64,000 nucleotides of DNA, taken from an uncultured Bacteroidaceae bacterium (GTDB lineage Bacteria; Bacteroidota; Bacteroidia; Bacteroidales; Bacteroidaceae). Below the pieces are notes generated by a model. It ran no database searches, was not told the origin of the DNA, and saw nothing but the letters and a program-made list of their open reading frames with translations. Below are positions 34,422-43,435 of this stretch, in pieces. Positions within the stretch are counted from its first letter, which is position 1, and each line of letters begins with the position of its first letter. Location: NCBI GenBank assembly GCA_904502235.1, contig CAJGDP010000005.1, positions 16,516 through 80,515 on the forward strand, given 5' to 3'. The position numbers and the translations under genes were made by a program.

Positions 34422-35285
34422 TTATCGGCTAACTCTGAAAACCCTTATTCCCAAACTGTTTTTCCGTCTTGAAAGGTATGTGTGCAGGCTTGTGGTGTCA
34501 TTGATGACTCTGTTGGCGGCACTTGATGCATGTATCATGTGAAGTTCCCGGTTGTTCCAGTAAGCAAAGCCTATATGTGACACGTCAAGTCCTTCTATAG
34601 CTGTTACAACTGCAATTATATCGCCGTCTTTAATGTCGTTTCTATCCAGTTCGCATATCTTTTCTTTGGGGATATATCTGATATCTTTGTTGCAGAATGG
34701 TTTTTCCAGAACAGCAATCTCTTCGGTTCTCTTTTTGTCATCCTTTAAATGTCTATATTTTTCGGGGTGAGTGCTCATGAAGTTCAGATTCAGCTTTTGT
34801 GAGGCATTATGCAGTTTTGTTTCAATCTCTTCGACAATCCCTTGTTTTGCAGGGTCTGCAATCCACCAGCTTGTATAATGCAGTCGGCTGGCATATCCTT
34901 CATTATTACCGTTTCTATAGCGGATTCTTCCCAGATTCTTGCAAAAGTCTGTGAAACTGCCGTTTTGGCCACACATGGTTATTGCAAGTACGGTTTCCAC
35001 GAATGTCGTACAATCTAGTTCTGAACAACTGATAAACAGGGGTTCGTTGTCGTGCTTGTCCAAGGTTTTGCCCACATACTCTCTGCCGATGAACTCTTTC
35101 GCCAGGGCAACAACCCTTTCGCCGGTGTCGGTATATCTGTCAGCAGAGTGTTCCTTTATCATATGCTCAATGAAAATGCTGTCTTCTTTTTCGTATATGA
35201 TATTCTGTGCAGATATTGTGGTTGTGGCAAACAGTAACACTAAAACTGTAATCCTTTTTAGGAGTCCGGTAATTCTTGTTCTCAT
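34422..35285 (-). CDS. DUF1460 (amidase-like cysteine hydrolase) exported protein
   Basis: A 287-residue protein with an N-terminal signal (hydrophobic VLVLLFATTTISAQ). DUF1460 proteins have an NlpC/P60-like papain fold and are thought to be N-acetylmuramoyl-alanine amidase-type peptidoglycan hydrolases. The nucleophile region SCSELDCTTFVETVLA and downstream DGDIIAVVT..DVSHIGFAYW (catalytic His) are visible. The exact substrate is unknown. The gene is alone on its strand; upstream, divergently, is the T9SS plug gene. Confidence 0.82.
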   Translation of the reverse strand: MRTRITGLLKRITVLVLLFATTTISAQNIIYEKEDSIFIEHMIKEHSADRYTDTGERVVALAKEFIGREYVGKTLDKHDNEPLFISCSELDCTTFVETVLAITMCGQNGSFTDFCKNLGRIRYRNGNNEGYASRLHYTSWWIADPAKQGIVEEIETKLHNASQKLNLNFMSTHPEKYRHLKDDKKRTEEIAVLEKPFCNKDIRYIPKEKICELDRNDIKDGDIIAVVTAIEGLDVSHIGFAYWNNRELHMIHASSAANRVINDTTSLHTYLSRRKNSLGIRVFRVSR

Positions 35286-35334
35286 TTTGAATTATAATTT
35301 ATGTAAATGTAGGAAAATATTCTTTTTAAATGAT

Positions 35335-35342
35335 TATCTTCG
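35335..35342 (+). promoter_or_regulatory. -7 element (TATCTTCG) of T9SS plug gene
   Basis: TATCTTCG lies 23 bases before the ATG at 35366. This supports that ATG over the one at 35330, which precedes the promoter. Confidence 0.55.
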
Positions 35343-35365
35343 TCCGAAATTTATTCAAGAGAGTG

Positions 35366-36604
35366 ATGCGAAAGATAATTTATACAATATTTGTGTTGAT
35401 GTGTACGCTTGTTGTCCGGGCACAATATGCAGTGTCGCATGTGAAGTCTGTGCGTACACCTGTGATGGTTGTCAATGATAATTGGCTCGCCCCGGCTGTT
35501 ATTGAACTGGGAGGCAATGATGTCATTCATTTTTCATTCGACGAGATGTCACATGTATACCATCGATACGTATGTCGTATAACTCATCATAATGCCGATG
35601 GTGAAAAGTCCGATTTGTCGGAAATCGATTATCTTGATGGATTCAATGAGTTTGTTGTTGATGACTGGGAAAACTCTCATAATACCACACAATTGTATAC
35701 TCATTACGCATTCGACTTGCCTAACGAGGATGTCGCGTTTAAAGTATCCGGCAATTATCGTGTGGAAGTTTTCGACGATGAAGACGATAGCGATTTTCCT
35801 GTGCTGACATATTCCTTTTCAGTTGTTGAACCTATGGCGGATATACAGGCATCTGTCAGTGGAGATACCGACAGGAGTTACAACGAAGGTGAACAGCAAC
35901 TCTCGTTCAAGGTGAATTTCGCGCGTTGCAATATCTCCTCACCTGCGAATGAACTTATTCCGGTGGTGTATAAGAACCGACGCTGCGATGATTCTGTCAT
36001 GGCAGTTCAACCTACATATATAACCGGAAACGAAGCGGAATATATCCACAATAAAAGTCTGATCTTTGAGGCAGGTAACGAGTATCGCCGTTTCGAATTG
36101 ACCGACCCTGATTCTCCGGGAATGAATGTCGAAGATGTCATCTTTCACGATAGTGCATATCATGCTTTGCTCTATGTGGATAAACCGAGAGTCTCGTATT
36201 CCAATTTTATAGATGAGAACGGACGTTTTTATGTCAATACATTGGAAGGATATGGTACACCAATCGAGGCTGATTATATAAATGTGCATTTTGCCATAGA
36301 GATGCCTTACCGTTCCGGAGGTGATTATTATATATCGGGTGATTTCTGTGGAAACGGATACGCGGAAGGATACAGGCTTTTGTACGATGCAAATGAGGGC
36401 TATTATTACACCTCGCATCTATTGAAGACGGGTGTCTACAATTATCAGTACGTCTGGTTGCCTTATGGTGCAGAAGAAGCTTCGGTTGAATTTACAGAAG
36501 GGAACTTCTATAATACAGAAAATGAGTATCTGATATATATGTATTATCGTGAGTTCGGTGCCCGATACGACAGATTGGTCGGTTTTCTGGTTGTGAACAA
36601 CTGA
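35366..36604 (+). CDS. DUF5103 protein, type IX secretion system plug
   Basis: A 412-residue exported protein (MRKIIYTIFVLMCTLVVRAQ signal). The mature part begins with paired beta-sandwich domains: NDNWLAPAVIELGGNDVIHFSFDEM, then RYVCRITHHNADG and the YLDGFNEFVVDDWENSHNTT motif, which identify DUF5103 (T9SS plug domains). In the Flavobacterium T9SS structure the Plug protein closes the periplasmic side of the SprA channel. The presence of this gene supports a working T9SS in this organism, in line with the tailed proteins at 0-1.8, 24.3 and 54-58 kb. Its stop is one base from that of the convergent gene. Confidence 0.82.
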   Translation: MRKIIYTIFVLMCTLVVRAQYAVSHVKSVRTPVMVVNDNWLAPAVIELGGNDVIHFSFDEMSHVYHRYVCRITHHNADGEKSDLSEIDYLDGFNEFVVDDWENSHNTTQLYTHYAFDLPNEDVAFKVSGNYRVEVFDDEDDSDFPVLTYSFSVVEPMADIQASVSGDTDRSYNEGEQQLSFKVNFARCNISSPANELIPVVYKNRRCDDSVMAVQPTYITGNEAEYIHNKSLIFEAGNEYRRFELTDPDSPGMNVEDVIFHDSAYHALLYVDKPRVSYSNFIDENGRFYVNTLEGYGTPIEADYINVHFAIEMPYRSGGDYYISGDFCGNGYAEGYRLLYDANEGYYYTSHLLKTGVYNYQYVWLPYGAEEASVEFTEGNFYNTENEYLIYMYYREFGARYDRLVGFLVVNN

Positions 36605-36605
36605 T

Positions 36606-37772
36606 TTATAATTTGTCGATCAGGTTCTGCATGTCGGCCCAGAATCCCTTCCTTTCTATGTGAAGACATTTCCCTATGCATTGCAGTATCTGCAGACCTT
36701 TGCCCTGCTTTCTCAACAGATGGCTCAAGAAGTGATACATTCCAAATGTGAACGCGATTCCCAATCCCATAACAATGTAGAGCTGCAAATCGGCAGATGC
36801 CCCCAATTTATATGATATGAACCATGCTATAACCACAAGCAGGTTCAGGGATAGGATACTTACGGTTGTTCCCACATGTGAGAAACCGCATTCAATGAAT
36901 ATATGGTGCAAGTGTGTCTTGTCGGGACTGAAAGGTGATTTCTTGTGTAGTATACGTGTTGACATTACACGCAATGTGTCAAAAACCGGTATAGCCAAAA
37001 TGGCAACCGTAAATGCAACCAATCCTATTCCTTTTATGGCTAGAATGTTGTTGCTTGGATTCTTTTCTATGATGCTCATTACAAACATCGACATCATTAT
37101 ACCCATGACCAATGTTCCTCCGTCGCCAATGAACATCTTTGTGTTGTTGCCAATGACATTGTGCAGGAAAAATGGTATAATGGCACCGGCTGCTGCAATG
37201 GCTATAGTCATCATGGTGTCGTTGCCGGAATAGTGGAATATTATGGCAAAAAGAACCGAAGCCATAAAGCAGAATCCCGAAGAGAGTCCGTTGACGCCGT
37301 CAATGAGATTTATGGCATTTATTATTCCCACGCATGAAAATATAGTCAACGGATATGCAAACCATGCCGGGATATTCCATAGCCCCCATAATCCCCAGAA
37401 ACAGTTCAAGGATGCTCCGCTTGCATACATTAACCAGCATACGACAAAAATCTCTATGGCAAAACGTATCATTGGGCTTAGTCCAAGGATATCGTCTATG
37501 GTACCCGTGTATAACATCACTAGCATTGCCGCTATGAGCATGAAGGCTTTTGGTTCGTCAAAGAGGTTCTGTGAACAGCATGCGCCAATCAGAATTCCAA
37601 AAAATACGGCTATTCCGCCCATATTGGGAACGGGCTTTCTTTGGAGTTTTCTGGCATCGGGATTGTCTACAAGATTTTTGGTTATGGCAATCTTAAGTAT
37701 CTTGGGATGTATCCATAACGTTCCCAGGAATGCCAACAGTGCAGGAATTATTATCTGATATATTAGATTCAT
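36606..37772 (-). CDS. WecA/MraY-family undecaprenyl-phosphate sugar-phosphate transferase
   Basis: A 388-residue polytopic membrane enzyme (about eleven helices). Catalytic features: KPVPNMGGIAVFFG, the aspartate pair in TGTIDDILGLSP, NAINLIDGVNGLSSG and the IFIGDGGTLVMG (FxGDxG) loop, then HLHHIFIECG in the cytoplasmic HIHH-like motif. Family members transfer a HexNAc-1-phosphate from UDP-sugar to undecaprenyl phosphate and start O-antigen or capsule repeat units. Alone on its strand. The mannose-1-phosphate guanylyltransferase lies divergently upstream. Confidence 0.9.
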   Translation of the reverse strand: MNLIYQIIIPALLAFLGTLWIHPKILKIAITKNLVDNPDARKLQRKPVPNMGGIAVFFGILIGACCSQNLFDEPKAFMLIAAMLVMLYTGTIDDILGLSPMIRFAIEIFVVCWLMYASGASLNCFWGLWGLWNIPAWFAYPLTIFSCVGIINAINLIDGVNGLSSGFCFMASVLFAIIFHYSGNDTMMTIAIAAAGAIIPFFLHNVIGNNTKMFIGDGGTLVMGIMMSMFVMSIIEKNPSNNILAIKGIGLVAFTVAILAIPVFDTLRVMSTRILHKKSPFSPDKTHLHHIFIECGFSHVGTTVSILSLNLLVVIAWFISYKLGASADLQLYIVMGLGIAFTFGMYHFLSHLLRKQGKGLQILQCIGKCLHIERKGFWADMQNLIDKL

Positions 37773-37913
37773 AGTTGTTACTGCTTTTAAATGTGTTTGA
37801 TAGCAATGTGTTATCTGCTGATTTGAACACTCTGCTTATAAAACATATTATGCATGAATAGTGCAAATTTAATTAAAATTATCAAAGGATGCAGATTTTG
37901 TATATATTTTTAT

Positions 37914-37921
37914 TACTTTTG
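37914..37921 (+). promoter_or_regulatory. -7 element of manC-like gene
   Basis: TACTTTTG fits TAnnTTTG, 58 bases before the ATG at 37980; it also shows that the earlier in-frame ATG at 37854 is not the start. Confidence 0.55.
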
Positions 37922-37979
37922 TGATAAAGTTGTTATCCAACGGTGTTATAACAACGTAAATAGTGTAAAGGTTTTAATT

Positions 37980-39041
37980 ATGACTTCCAATCATGTCGTT
38001 ATAATGGCGGGCGGTATCGGTAGCCGTCTTTGGCCTATGAGTACAATGGATATCCCCAAACAGTTTATCGATGTTCTGGGGTGTGGCAAATCGCTTTTGC
38101 AACTCACGTTTGACCGTTTCAAGGGTATGTGCCCTGCGGAGAATGTGTGGGTACTTACCACAGAAAAATATGCACATCTAGTACGGGAGCAGTTGCCGAT
38201 GATTTCCGAAGACCATATACTTAAGGAACCATGCCGACGCAGTACGGCTCCATGTATTGCGTATGCTGCCTGGAAAATAAAAAAGGTTGACCCTAATGCC
38301 AATATGGTTGTTACTCCAAGCGACCATTTTGTTGCCGATGTGGATGAATTCCGTCGTGTGGTCAAATCGTCGTTGGGCTTTGTGAAGAATTCCGATGCAA
38401 TTCTTACTATAGGTATAAAACCAACCCGTCCGGAAACAGGCTATGGTTACATTGAGGCAGTGCTCGGCAATCCAAGTCTTGCGAACAAGGAGGTTTATCG
38501 CGTTGATTCATTCAAGGAAAAACCTTCGCTTGAGGTTGCCAAGGCATTTGTTGCTAAGAGTAATTTCTATTGGAATTCCGGTATTTTTATATGGAATGTA
38601 TCAACCATAGTAAACGCCTTCCGTATATACCAGTCCCCGATGGCAAGTATATTCGAGTCTTTGATGCCATATTATTTCACATCCGAAGAACAGGCGCATG
38701 TTGATGAGAAATTCCCTGAATGCCGCAACATTTCTGTGGATTATGCAATTATGGAGCGTGCAGAGGAAGTGTTTGTTTTTCCTGCCGATTTCGGCTGGAG
38801 TGATCTGGGTACCTGGTGTTCTTTGTATGGCAATCTGCAAAAGGATATGAACGGCAATGTGGCAATAGGAGCCGAAGTGTTGTTTGCCGAAGCTCATGAT
38901 TGTGTTGTTGATACACGTCACATGAAGAAAATAATGGTTATAGGTGTGGACGACTGTATTGTTGCCGAAAATGATGGAAATCTGCTGGTGTGCAGGAAAA
39001 GCGAAGAAAATAGGATAAAGGATTTTTCTGATATTAAATAA
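37980..39041 (+). CDS. manC: Mannose-1-phosphate guanylyltransferase
   Basis: A 353-residue nucleotidyltransferase that makes GDP-mannose, precursor of GDP-fucose and mannosylated surface glycans. Signature VVIMAGGIGSRLWPMSTMD-PKQF at residues 6-27; TPSDHFVAD (metal Asp), GYGYIEA, FKEKPSLEVA, FYWNSGIFIWN and DFGWSDLGTW follow the family order. It has only the transferase and left-handed beta-helix parts; the C-terminal phosphomannose isomerase domain of bifunctional enzymes is absent. The 207-base region before it contains the promoter and nothing else recognised. Confidence 0.93.
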   Translation: MTSNHVVIMAGGIGSRLWPMSTMDIPKQFIDVLGCGKSLLQLTFDRFKGMCPAENVWVLTTEKYAHLVREQLPMISEDHILKEPCRRSTAPCIAYAAWKIKKVDPNANMVVTPSDHFVADVDEFRRVVKSSLGFVKNSDAILTIGIKPTRPETGYGYIEAVLGNPSLANKEVYRVDSFKEKPSLEVAKAFVAKSNFYWNSGIFIWNVSTIVNAFRIYQSPMASIFESLMPYYFTSEEQAHVDEKFPECRNISVDYAIMERAEEVFVFPADFGWSDLGTWCSLYGNLQKDMNGNVAIGAEVLFAEAHDCVVDTRHMKKIMVIGVDDCIVAENDGNLLVCRKSEENRIKDFSDIK

Positions 39042-39045
39042 TGAT

Positions 39046-39077
39046 AAAAGGGATGAACTTTGTGGTTTATCCCTTTT
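39046..39077. terminator. Bidirectional terminator between manC and TPR gene
   Basis: AAAAGGGAT (39046-39054) and ATCCCTTTT (39069-39077) pair, extended by GAAC/GTTT in the centre. The TPR gene stop (39067-39069) lies inside the structure. Confidence 0.75.
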
Positions 39078-40479
39078 CTGTTATCAGTCTGATAAATTCT
39101 TTAGTCATAATATTGCTATTGTATGGAATGTCGAACAGTTCAAATAAGATGCACGACTTTCCTTCAAGGGCATTTTCTACGGCCGCTTCTATTTTGTCTT
39201 TTTCGCCGGTATTCCATAGAATGTATGCAATGTATGCGTCAATGTCCGATGTGTCGGAATAAAATTCTCTGGTGTATCTGAATACTCTTTTTGCAAGTAT
39301 AAGATGCTTGTTTTTTATCAGATGTTCTCCCAACTGGTATAATTCCTCGCTGGGACTCCACTCCTTTGCTTCAAGCAGATTCATGTCGTCGAAGGTCAGG
39401 TTTTCCTTGTCCCGCAATTCATACAGATTTCTGTCGCGCAGAATCAGTTGTTTCATGTTGTCGGGATGCATCAGTATTGCCATTGCCATTGCTTCGTCGG
39501 CGCGTGGTGTCTCGCCTGTCTCATCCTGTATTATCGCTTTGTTTATTCTTGCAAGCATCATCTCTATGGTTCCCTCCTGTGCAATTGTGGTGATATCGCT
39601 GAAGATTGTTCTGGCAATATTCTTTTTGCCTTCGTGGTAGAATGATAATGCGATGTAGAATAGCGGCATGGTGGAGTCGGGATATTTTTCGCTTATCGCC
39701 CCGAAAACCTCTCTTGCACGTTTGTAGTCACGGAGATTATAATAGCAGTATGCCTGCATCATCTTGGCATACTCTATTTCGTCGTTTATGGTGATTTCGT
39801 ACTCAAAGCATTCGAGTGCCTTGCCATATCGTTTTACCATGTAATAGATATGTCCCAACTGCTCCCAATAGAATGTGTTGTATGGCTCTTCATCCAACAG
39901 CTTGTTGTATATGGCAATGGCTTCGTCGGTACGTTGCAATTCTATCAGACATTCAGCTTTTACCTCTATCAGGCTTTTCTGCTTTGGTGATGCATGCAAT
40001 AACTTTTCGCAGATGAAAAGAGCTTCGTGCGAGAATCCGCAATCCAGCAGGATTTCAAGGGCTTCGTATGTGTTGTTGCCGTCGTTTTCGGCATTGCTCA
40101 GGAGCTCTATGGCTATATCCCTGGCTTGTTTGTACTCTTTCAAGGATAAAAGGATTTCGGCTTTAAGCAATTTCGTCTCGCTCTCTTCGGTGTATTTGAG
40201 CGAAGAGAACAGCTGTTTTGCGGCTTGAGCCTCTCCACGGTAGAGTAACAGCCTTATCTCTATTTTAATCGATTCCGGTGTGCCGGGATGCAGACGCTTT
40301 GCTATGGAAAGTATATCTTCGGCATCTTCACCCTTGTCGATGGATATGAAATATGAAAAGAGGTCGATAAGTTCATCGACCCCTAAGTAGGGTGTTGTAT
40401 TCAATCGGACTGCCTGTTCGTATCTTTTCAGAGTCTCACGAAATTCGGGCGAGTCGAAATATCCCTTGTCATAATTCAT
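39067..40479 (-). CDS. Tetratricopeptide-repeat protein
   Basis: A 470-residue cytoplasmic protein (no signal peptide) made of about ten TPR-like helical hairpins, e.g. DEAIAIYNKLLDEEPYNTFY, GKALECFEYEITINDEIEYA, and RAREVFGAISEKYPDSTMPL. TPR arrays bind other proteins. Nothing catalytic is seen. It is 10 bases after glnS and likely co-transcribed with it. Confidence 0.85.
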   Translation of the reverse strand: MNYDKGYFDSPEFRETLKRYEQAVRLNTTPYLGVDELIDLFSYFISIDKGEDAEDILSIAKRLHPGTPESIKIEIRLLLYRGEAQAAKQLFSSLKYTEESETKLLKAEILLSLKEYKQARDIAIELLSNAENDGNNTYEALEILLDCGFSHEALFICEKLLHASPKQKSLIEVKAECLIELQRTDEAIAIYNKLLDEEPYNTFYWEQLGHIYYMVKRYGKALECFEYEITINDEIEYAKMMQAYCYYNLRDYKRAREVFGAISEKYPDSTMPLFYIALSFYHEGKKNIARTIFSDITTIAQEGTIEMMLARINKAIIQDETGETPRADEAMAMAILMHPDNMKQLILRDRNLYELRDKENLTFDDMNLLEAKEWSPSEELYQLGEHLIKNKHLILAKRVFRYTREFYSDTSDIDAYIAYILWNTGEKDKIEAAVENALEGKSCILFELFDIPYNSNIMTKEFIRLITEKG

Positions 40480-40489
40480 TTTTGTTCTG

Positions 40490-42232
40490 TTATTTGCCCT
40501 TCATCTTGCTCCATGTATCTTTAAGTGATACGGTGCGGTTGAAGATGAGGTTGTCGGGTGTTGAATCCGGGTCTATGTTGAAGTAACCTATTCTTTGGAA
40601 CTGCAGATAATCGAGTGGCTTGCCTTCTGCAAGATATTTCTCTACATAGCAGTTCTTGAGAACTTTGAGAGAATCGGGATTTATCATCTCCTTCATTGCA
40701 GTGAGGGCATCACAGTTCTTCGCTTCGCGTATTGCCGCCATTTCGTCGCGTGGGTTTTCTGCACTCCACAAACGGTCGTACAAACGGACCTCGGCATTGA
40801 GACAATGATTGCAACTCACCCAATGGATGGTGCTCTTTACTTTGCGGTTTGCATCAGCCTCGCCGGTCTTTGTCTCAGGGATGTATTCGCAAAGAACTTC
40901 TGTTATATTGCCGTTCTCGTCCTTGTTGCAACCTGTGCAGAGAACTATGTATGCATTCTTGAGGCGTACTTCGCGTCCCGGAGTCAAACGGAAATAGTTC
41001 TTTGGAGCGTCTTCCATGAAGTCGTCGCGCTCAATCCACAGCTCACGGCTGAACTCGATGGTGTGTGTACCGTCTTCTGCTCTTTCGGGGTTGTTGATTG
41101 CTGTGAGCTCTTCAACTTTATCTTCGGGATAGTTTGTGATTACAAGTTTTACCGGGTTTATTACAGCCGATACACGTGTGGCGCGGCTGTTCAGATCCTC
41201 ACGTACTGCGCTTTCGAGCAAAGCAAAGTCGTTGAGTGCATCGTATGTTGTATAACCTATCTTGTCTACGAAATTTCTGATTGATTCGGGAGAATAACCA
41301 CGACGGCGGAAACCGCATAGAGTCGGCATACGTGGGTCGTCCCAACCGTTCACCAAACCCTCTTTTACAAGAATAAGCAGATTGCGCTTGCTCATGAGCG
41401 TGTAGTTAAGGTTGAGCTTGTTGAACTCGTACTGACGTGGACGGTTGTCGTCAAGGTCCTTGCCGTCTTTCACCCAATCTACGAACAAATCGTATAAAGG
41501 ACGGTGAGGAACGAATTCTAAAGTACACAAAGAGTGTGTTACGCCTTCGAAATAGTCGCTCTGACCATGTGCAAAGTCATACATGGGGTATGCCTTCCAT
41601 TTGTCGCCTGTACGGTGGTGTGAAGCTTTTACTACACGGTAAATGATTGGGTCGCGGAAGTGCATGTTTGGGCTTGCCATGTCTATCTTGGCGCGCAAAA
41701 CCATCTTACCTTCTTCTATTTCGCCAGTATTCATTTTCTGGAACAGATCAAGACTCTCTTCAACAGGACGGTTGCGGTATGGGCTGTCGGTACCGGGCTG
41801 TGTGGGAGTACCTTTCTGCTCGGCAATCTGCTCAGCAGTCTGTTCGTCGATGTATGCTTTGCCTTCCTTGATGAGCCTGATTGCAAAATCCCACAACTGG
41901 TCGAAATAATCTGATGCATAATATACATTTGCCCAGTCGAAACCAAGCCATTTGATATCTTCCATTATGGCATCAACATATTCAACGTCCTCTTTAGTGG
42001 GGTTTGTGTCATCGAAGCGCAGGTTGCATATACCGTTGTATTTCTGTGCCATACCAAAGTCCATACAGATGGCTTTGGCGTGTCCTATATGAAGGTAACC
42101 GTTGGGCTCGGGTGGGAAACGTGTCTGCACTTTTGCTCCGTTCTTGCCGTTCTCAAGGTCGTTTATGATAATCTGTTCAATAAAGCTACTGCTTTTCTTT
42201 TCATTTTTTTCGTTTTCGCTTATTGTGGTCAT
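40490..42232 (-). CDS. glnS: Glutaminyl-tRNA synthetase
   Basis: A 580-residue class I synthetase. The HIGH motif is PEPNGYLHIGHAKAI (about residue 42) and the KMSKS equivalent is LMSKRNLLILV. DDTNPTKEDVEYV and the C-terminal two-barrel anticodon-binding region (ELWIERDDF.., INPVKLVITNYPED) are standard for GlnRS. The presence of GlnRS implies direct charging of tRNA-Gln. It heads a unit with the TPR protein. Confidence 0.97.
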   Translation of the reverse strand: MTTISENEKNEKKSSSFIEQIIINDLENGKNGAKVQTRFPPEPNGYLHIGHAKAICMDFGMAQKYNGICNLRFDDTNPTKEDVEYVDAIMEDIKWLGFDWANVYYASDYFDQLWDFAIRLIKEGKAYIDEQTAEQIAEQKGTPTQPGTDSPYRNRPVEESLDLFQKMNTGEIEEGKMVLRAKIDMASPNMHFRDPIIYRVVKASHHRTGDKWKAYPMYDFAHGQSDYFEGVTHSLCTLEFVPHRPLYDLFVDWVKDGKDLDDNRPRQYEFNKLNLNYTLMSKRNLLILVKEGLVNGWDDPRMPTLCGFRRRGYSPESIRNFVDKIGYTTYDALNDFALLESAVREDLNSRATRVSAVINPVKLVITNYPEDKVEELTAINNPERAEDGTHTIEFSRELWIERDDFMEDAPKNYFRLTPGREVRLKNAYIVLCTGCNKDENGNITEVLCEYIPETKTGEADANRKVKSTIHWVSCNHCLNAEVRLYDRLWSAENPRDEMAAIREAKNCDALTAMKEMINPDSLKVLKNCYVEKYLAEGKPLDYLQFQRIGYFNIDPDSTPDNLIFNRTVSLKDTWSKMKGK

Positions 42233-42285
42233 CGTTGTATATGATTTTGTTTTCGTTTTCGGATATCTGTATGTTGTACAAAGTA

Positions 42286-42293
42286 CAAAAGTA
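42286..42293 (-). promoter_or_regulatory. -7 element of glnS
   Basis: TACTTTTG on the minus strand (TAnnTTTG), 53 bases upstream of the glnS start. Confidence 0.5.
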
Positions 42294-42384
42294 AGCTATT
42301 TTTTTCAAAAACTGTTCAATATTATGAGGCAATTTGGGCATTATTGTGAAAAAATAGCGGAAAACCTTTAAAGAGACTTGCTTG

Positions 42385-43260
42385 TCATTTGCGCAAATTG
42401 CAATAATATCCCAATTTGTAAAGTACCAAAATTTTGAGTGATGGATTCTTGCCTGTCAAATTCTTTCTCATGGGTTTCTGGACTGTTTTCCAAAAGATTC
42501 TGAATATACCGGCAAGGTGCAGCTGTTCCAGCCTTGAAGCGGCTTTCAAAAGGGGTGTCGTACCAATCACTTCTTTGAATTCAAAGAGTGTTTCTATGGA
42601 TTGTTCTACTTTTCTCAGATATGTTCTGTTGTCTTCTAATCCGCTGTGCAATAATTGGTTGTCGATGTGTACGATTCTTGCATTGCGTTTCTTTAGTTCT
42701 TTGCCGAATAGGGTGTCTTCGTGTCCGTAGCGTGTCATTTCGGAATTGAAGCGGATGGTGTCGAACAGCTCCTTGCGTATGGCGAAGTTGAATGTCGTGA
42801 ATTTGTCATACGGGGCTTTGTTTCTGACTGCGGCACTCCTGAGCTTGTCTGCATTTTTCTCATATTTGAAGCGTAGCGAGCATTCGCTGTCCGGCATGGT
42901 ATCGGCATGATAAAGCCCTCCACACACAACATCGTGATGTTTGAGCGCAACAAGGTAGTTGCTTAGAAAATCACTTTTTTCTACAACTGCGTCACAGTCT
43001 ATGAAAATGAGATTGTCGTACTGCGCATTGCTGGCAAGAATATTCCTTATGGCAGCTCGTCCAATATTCCTTTCCTGTATTATTCTTTTGCAGTTCGGGA
43101 GTGTTTCAGCAATTCTGTTCAGTTCAAGATTGTCCGGTGAAGTGCCGTCCTCGCCTACAATAATCTCGTAGGGCGTACCGAGCGCTTCTCCTTGTATGTG
43201 CAGTTCTTCAACAAGCAGGTGGCAATCGTAATCCTTTACCGGAATCAGAATCGATATCAT
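42385..43260 (-). CDS. Family 2 glycosyltransferase
   Basis: A 291-residue cytoplasmic or membrane-associated GT-A enzyme. Features: ISILIPVKDYDCHLLVEEL at the start, EIIVGEDGTS, RAAIRNILASNAQYDNLIFI then DCDAVV (DxD metal site), and RYGHEDTLFGKELKKRNARI near the acceptor site (ED motif). The C-terminal part has a weak amphipathic segment but no membrane helix. Donor and acceptor unknown; probably for a surface glycan. The 124-base gap downstream to glnS contains no gene. Confidence 0.88.
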   Translation of the reverse strand: MISILIPVKDYDCHLLVEELHIQGEALGTPYEIIVGEDGTSPDNLELNRIAETLPNCKRIIQERNIGRAAIRNILASNAQYDNLIFIDCDAVVEKSDFLSNYLVALKHHDVVCGGLYHADTMPDSECSLRFKYEKNADKLRSAAVRNKAPYDKFTTFNFAIRKELFDTIRFNSEMTRYGHEDTLFGKELKKRNARIVHIDNQLLHSGLEDNRTYLRKVEQSIETLFEFKEVIGTTPLLKAASRLEQLHLAGIFRIFWKTVQKPMRKNLTGKNPSLKILVLYKLGYYCNLRK

Positions 43261-43282
43261 CTTTTAGCGTAATTGTTATCTG

Positions 43283-43290
43283 CAAAAATA
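43283..43290 (-). promoter_or_regulatory. -7 element of the glycosyltransferase gene
   Basis: TATTTTTG on the minus strand, 22 bases upstream of the start codon. Confidence 0.5.
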
Positions 43291-43383
43291 TTAAAATCTT
43301 TTGTATTTTCTTCTTTGTGTAGTGCAAATAATGCGGTACAGATGCTTTTTGCAAAATCTTTTTGATGTAAACATTTTTTTTAC

Positions 43384-43391
43384 TATCTTCG
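43384..43391 (+). promoter_or_regulatory. -7 element (TATCTTCG) of fhs
   Basis: TATCTTCG lies 44 bases before the fhs start. Confidence 0.5.
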
Positions 43392-43435
43392 CTGAATAAA
43401 TTTAGAAAGTATATATTAATTAAAATTCAAATACT

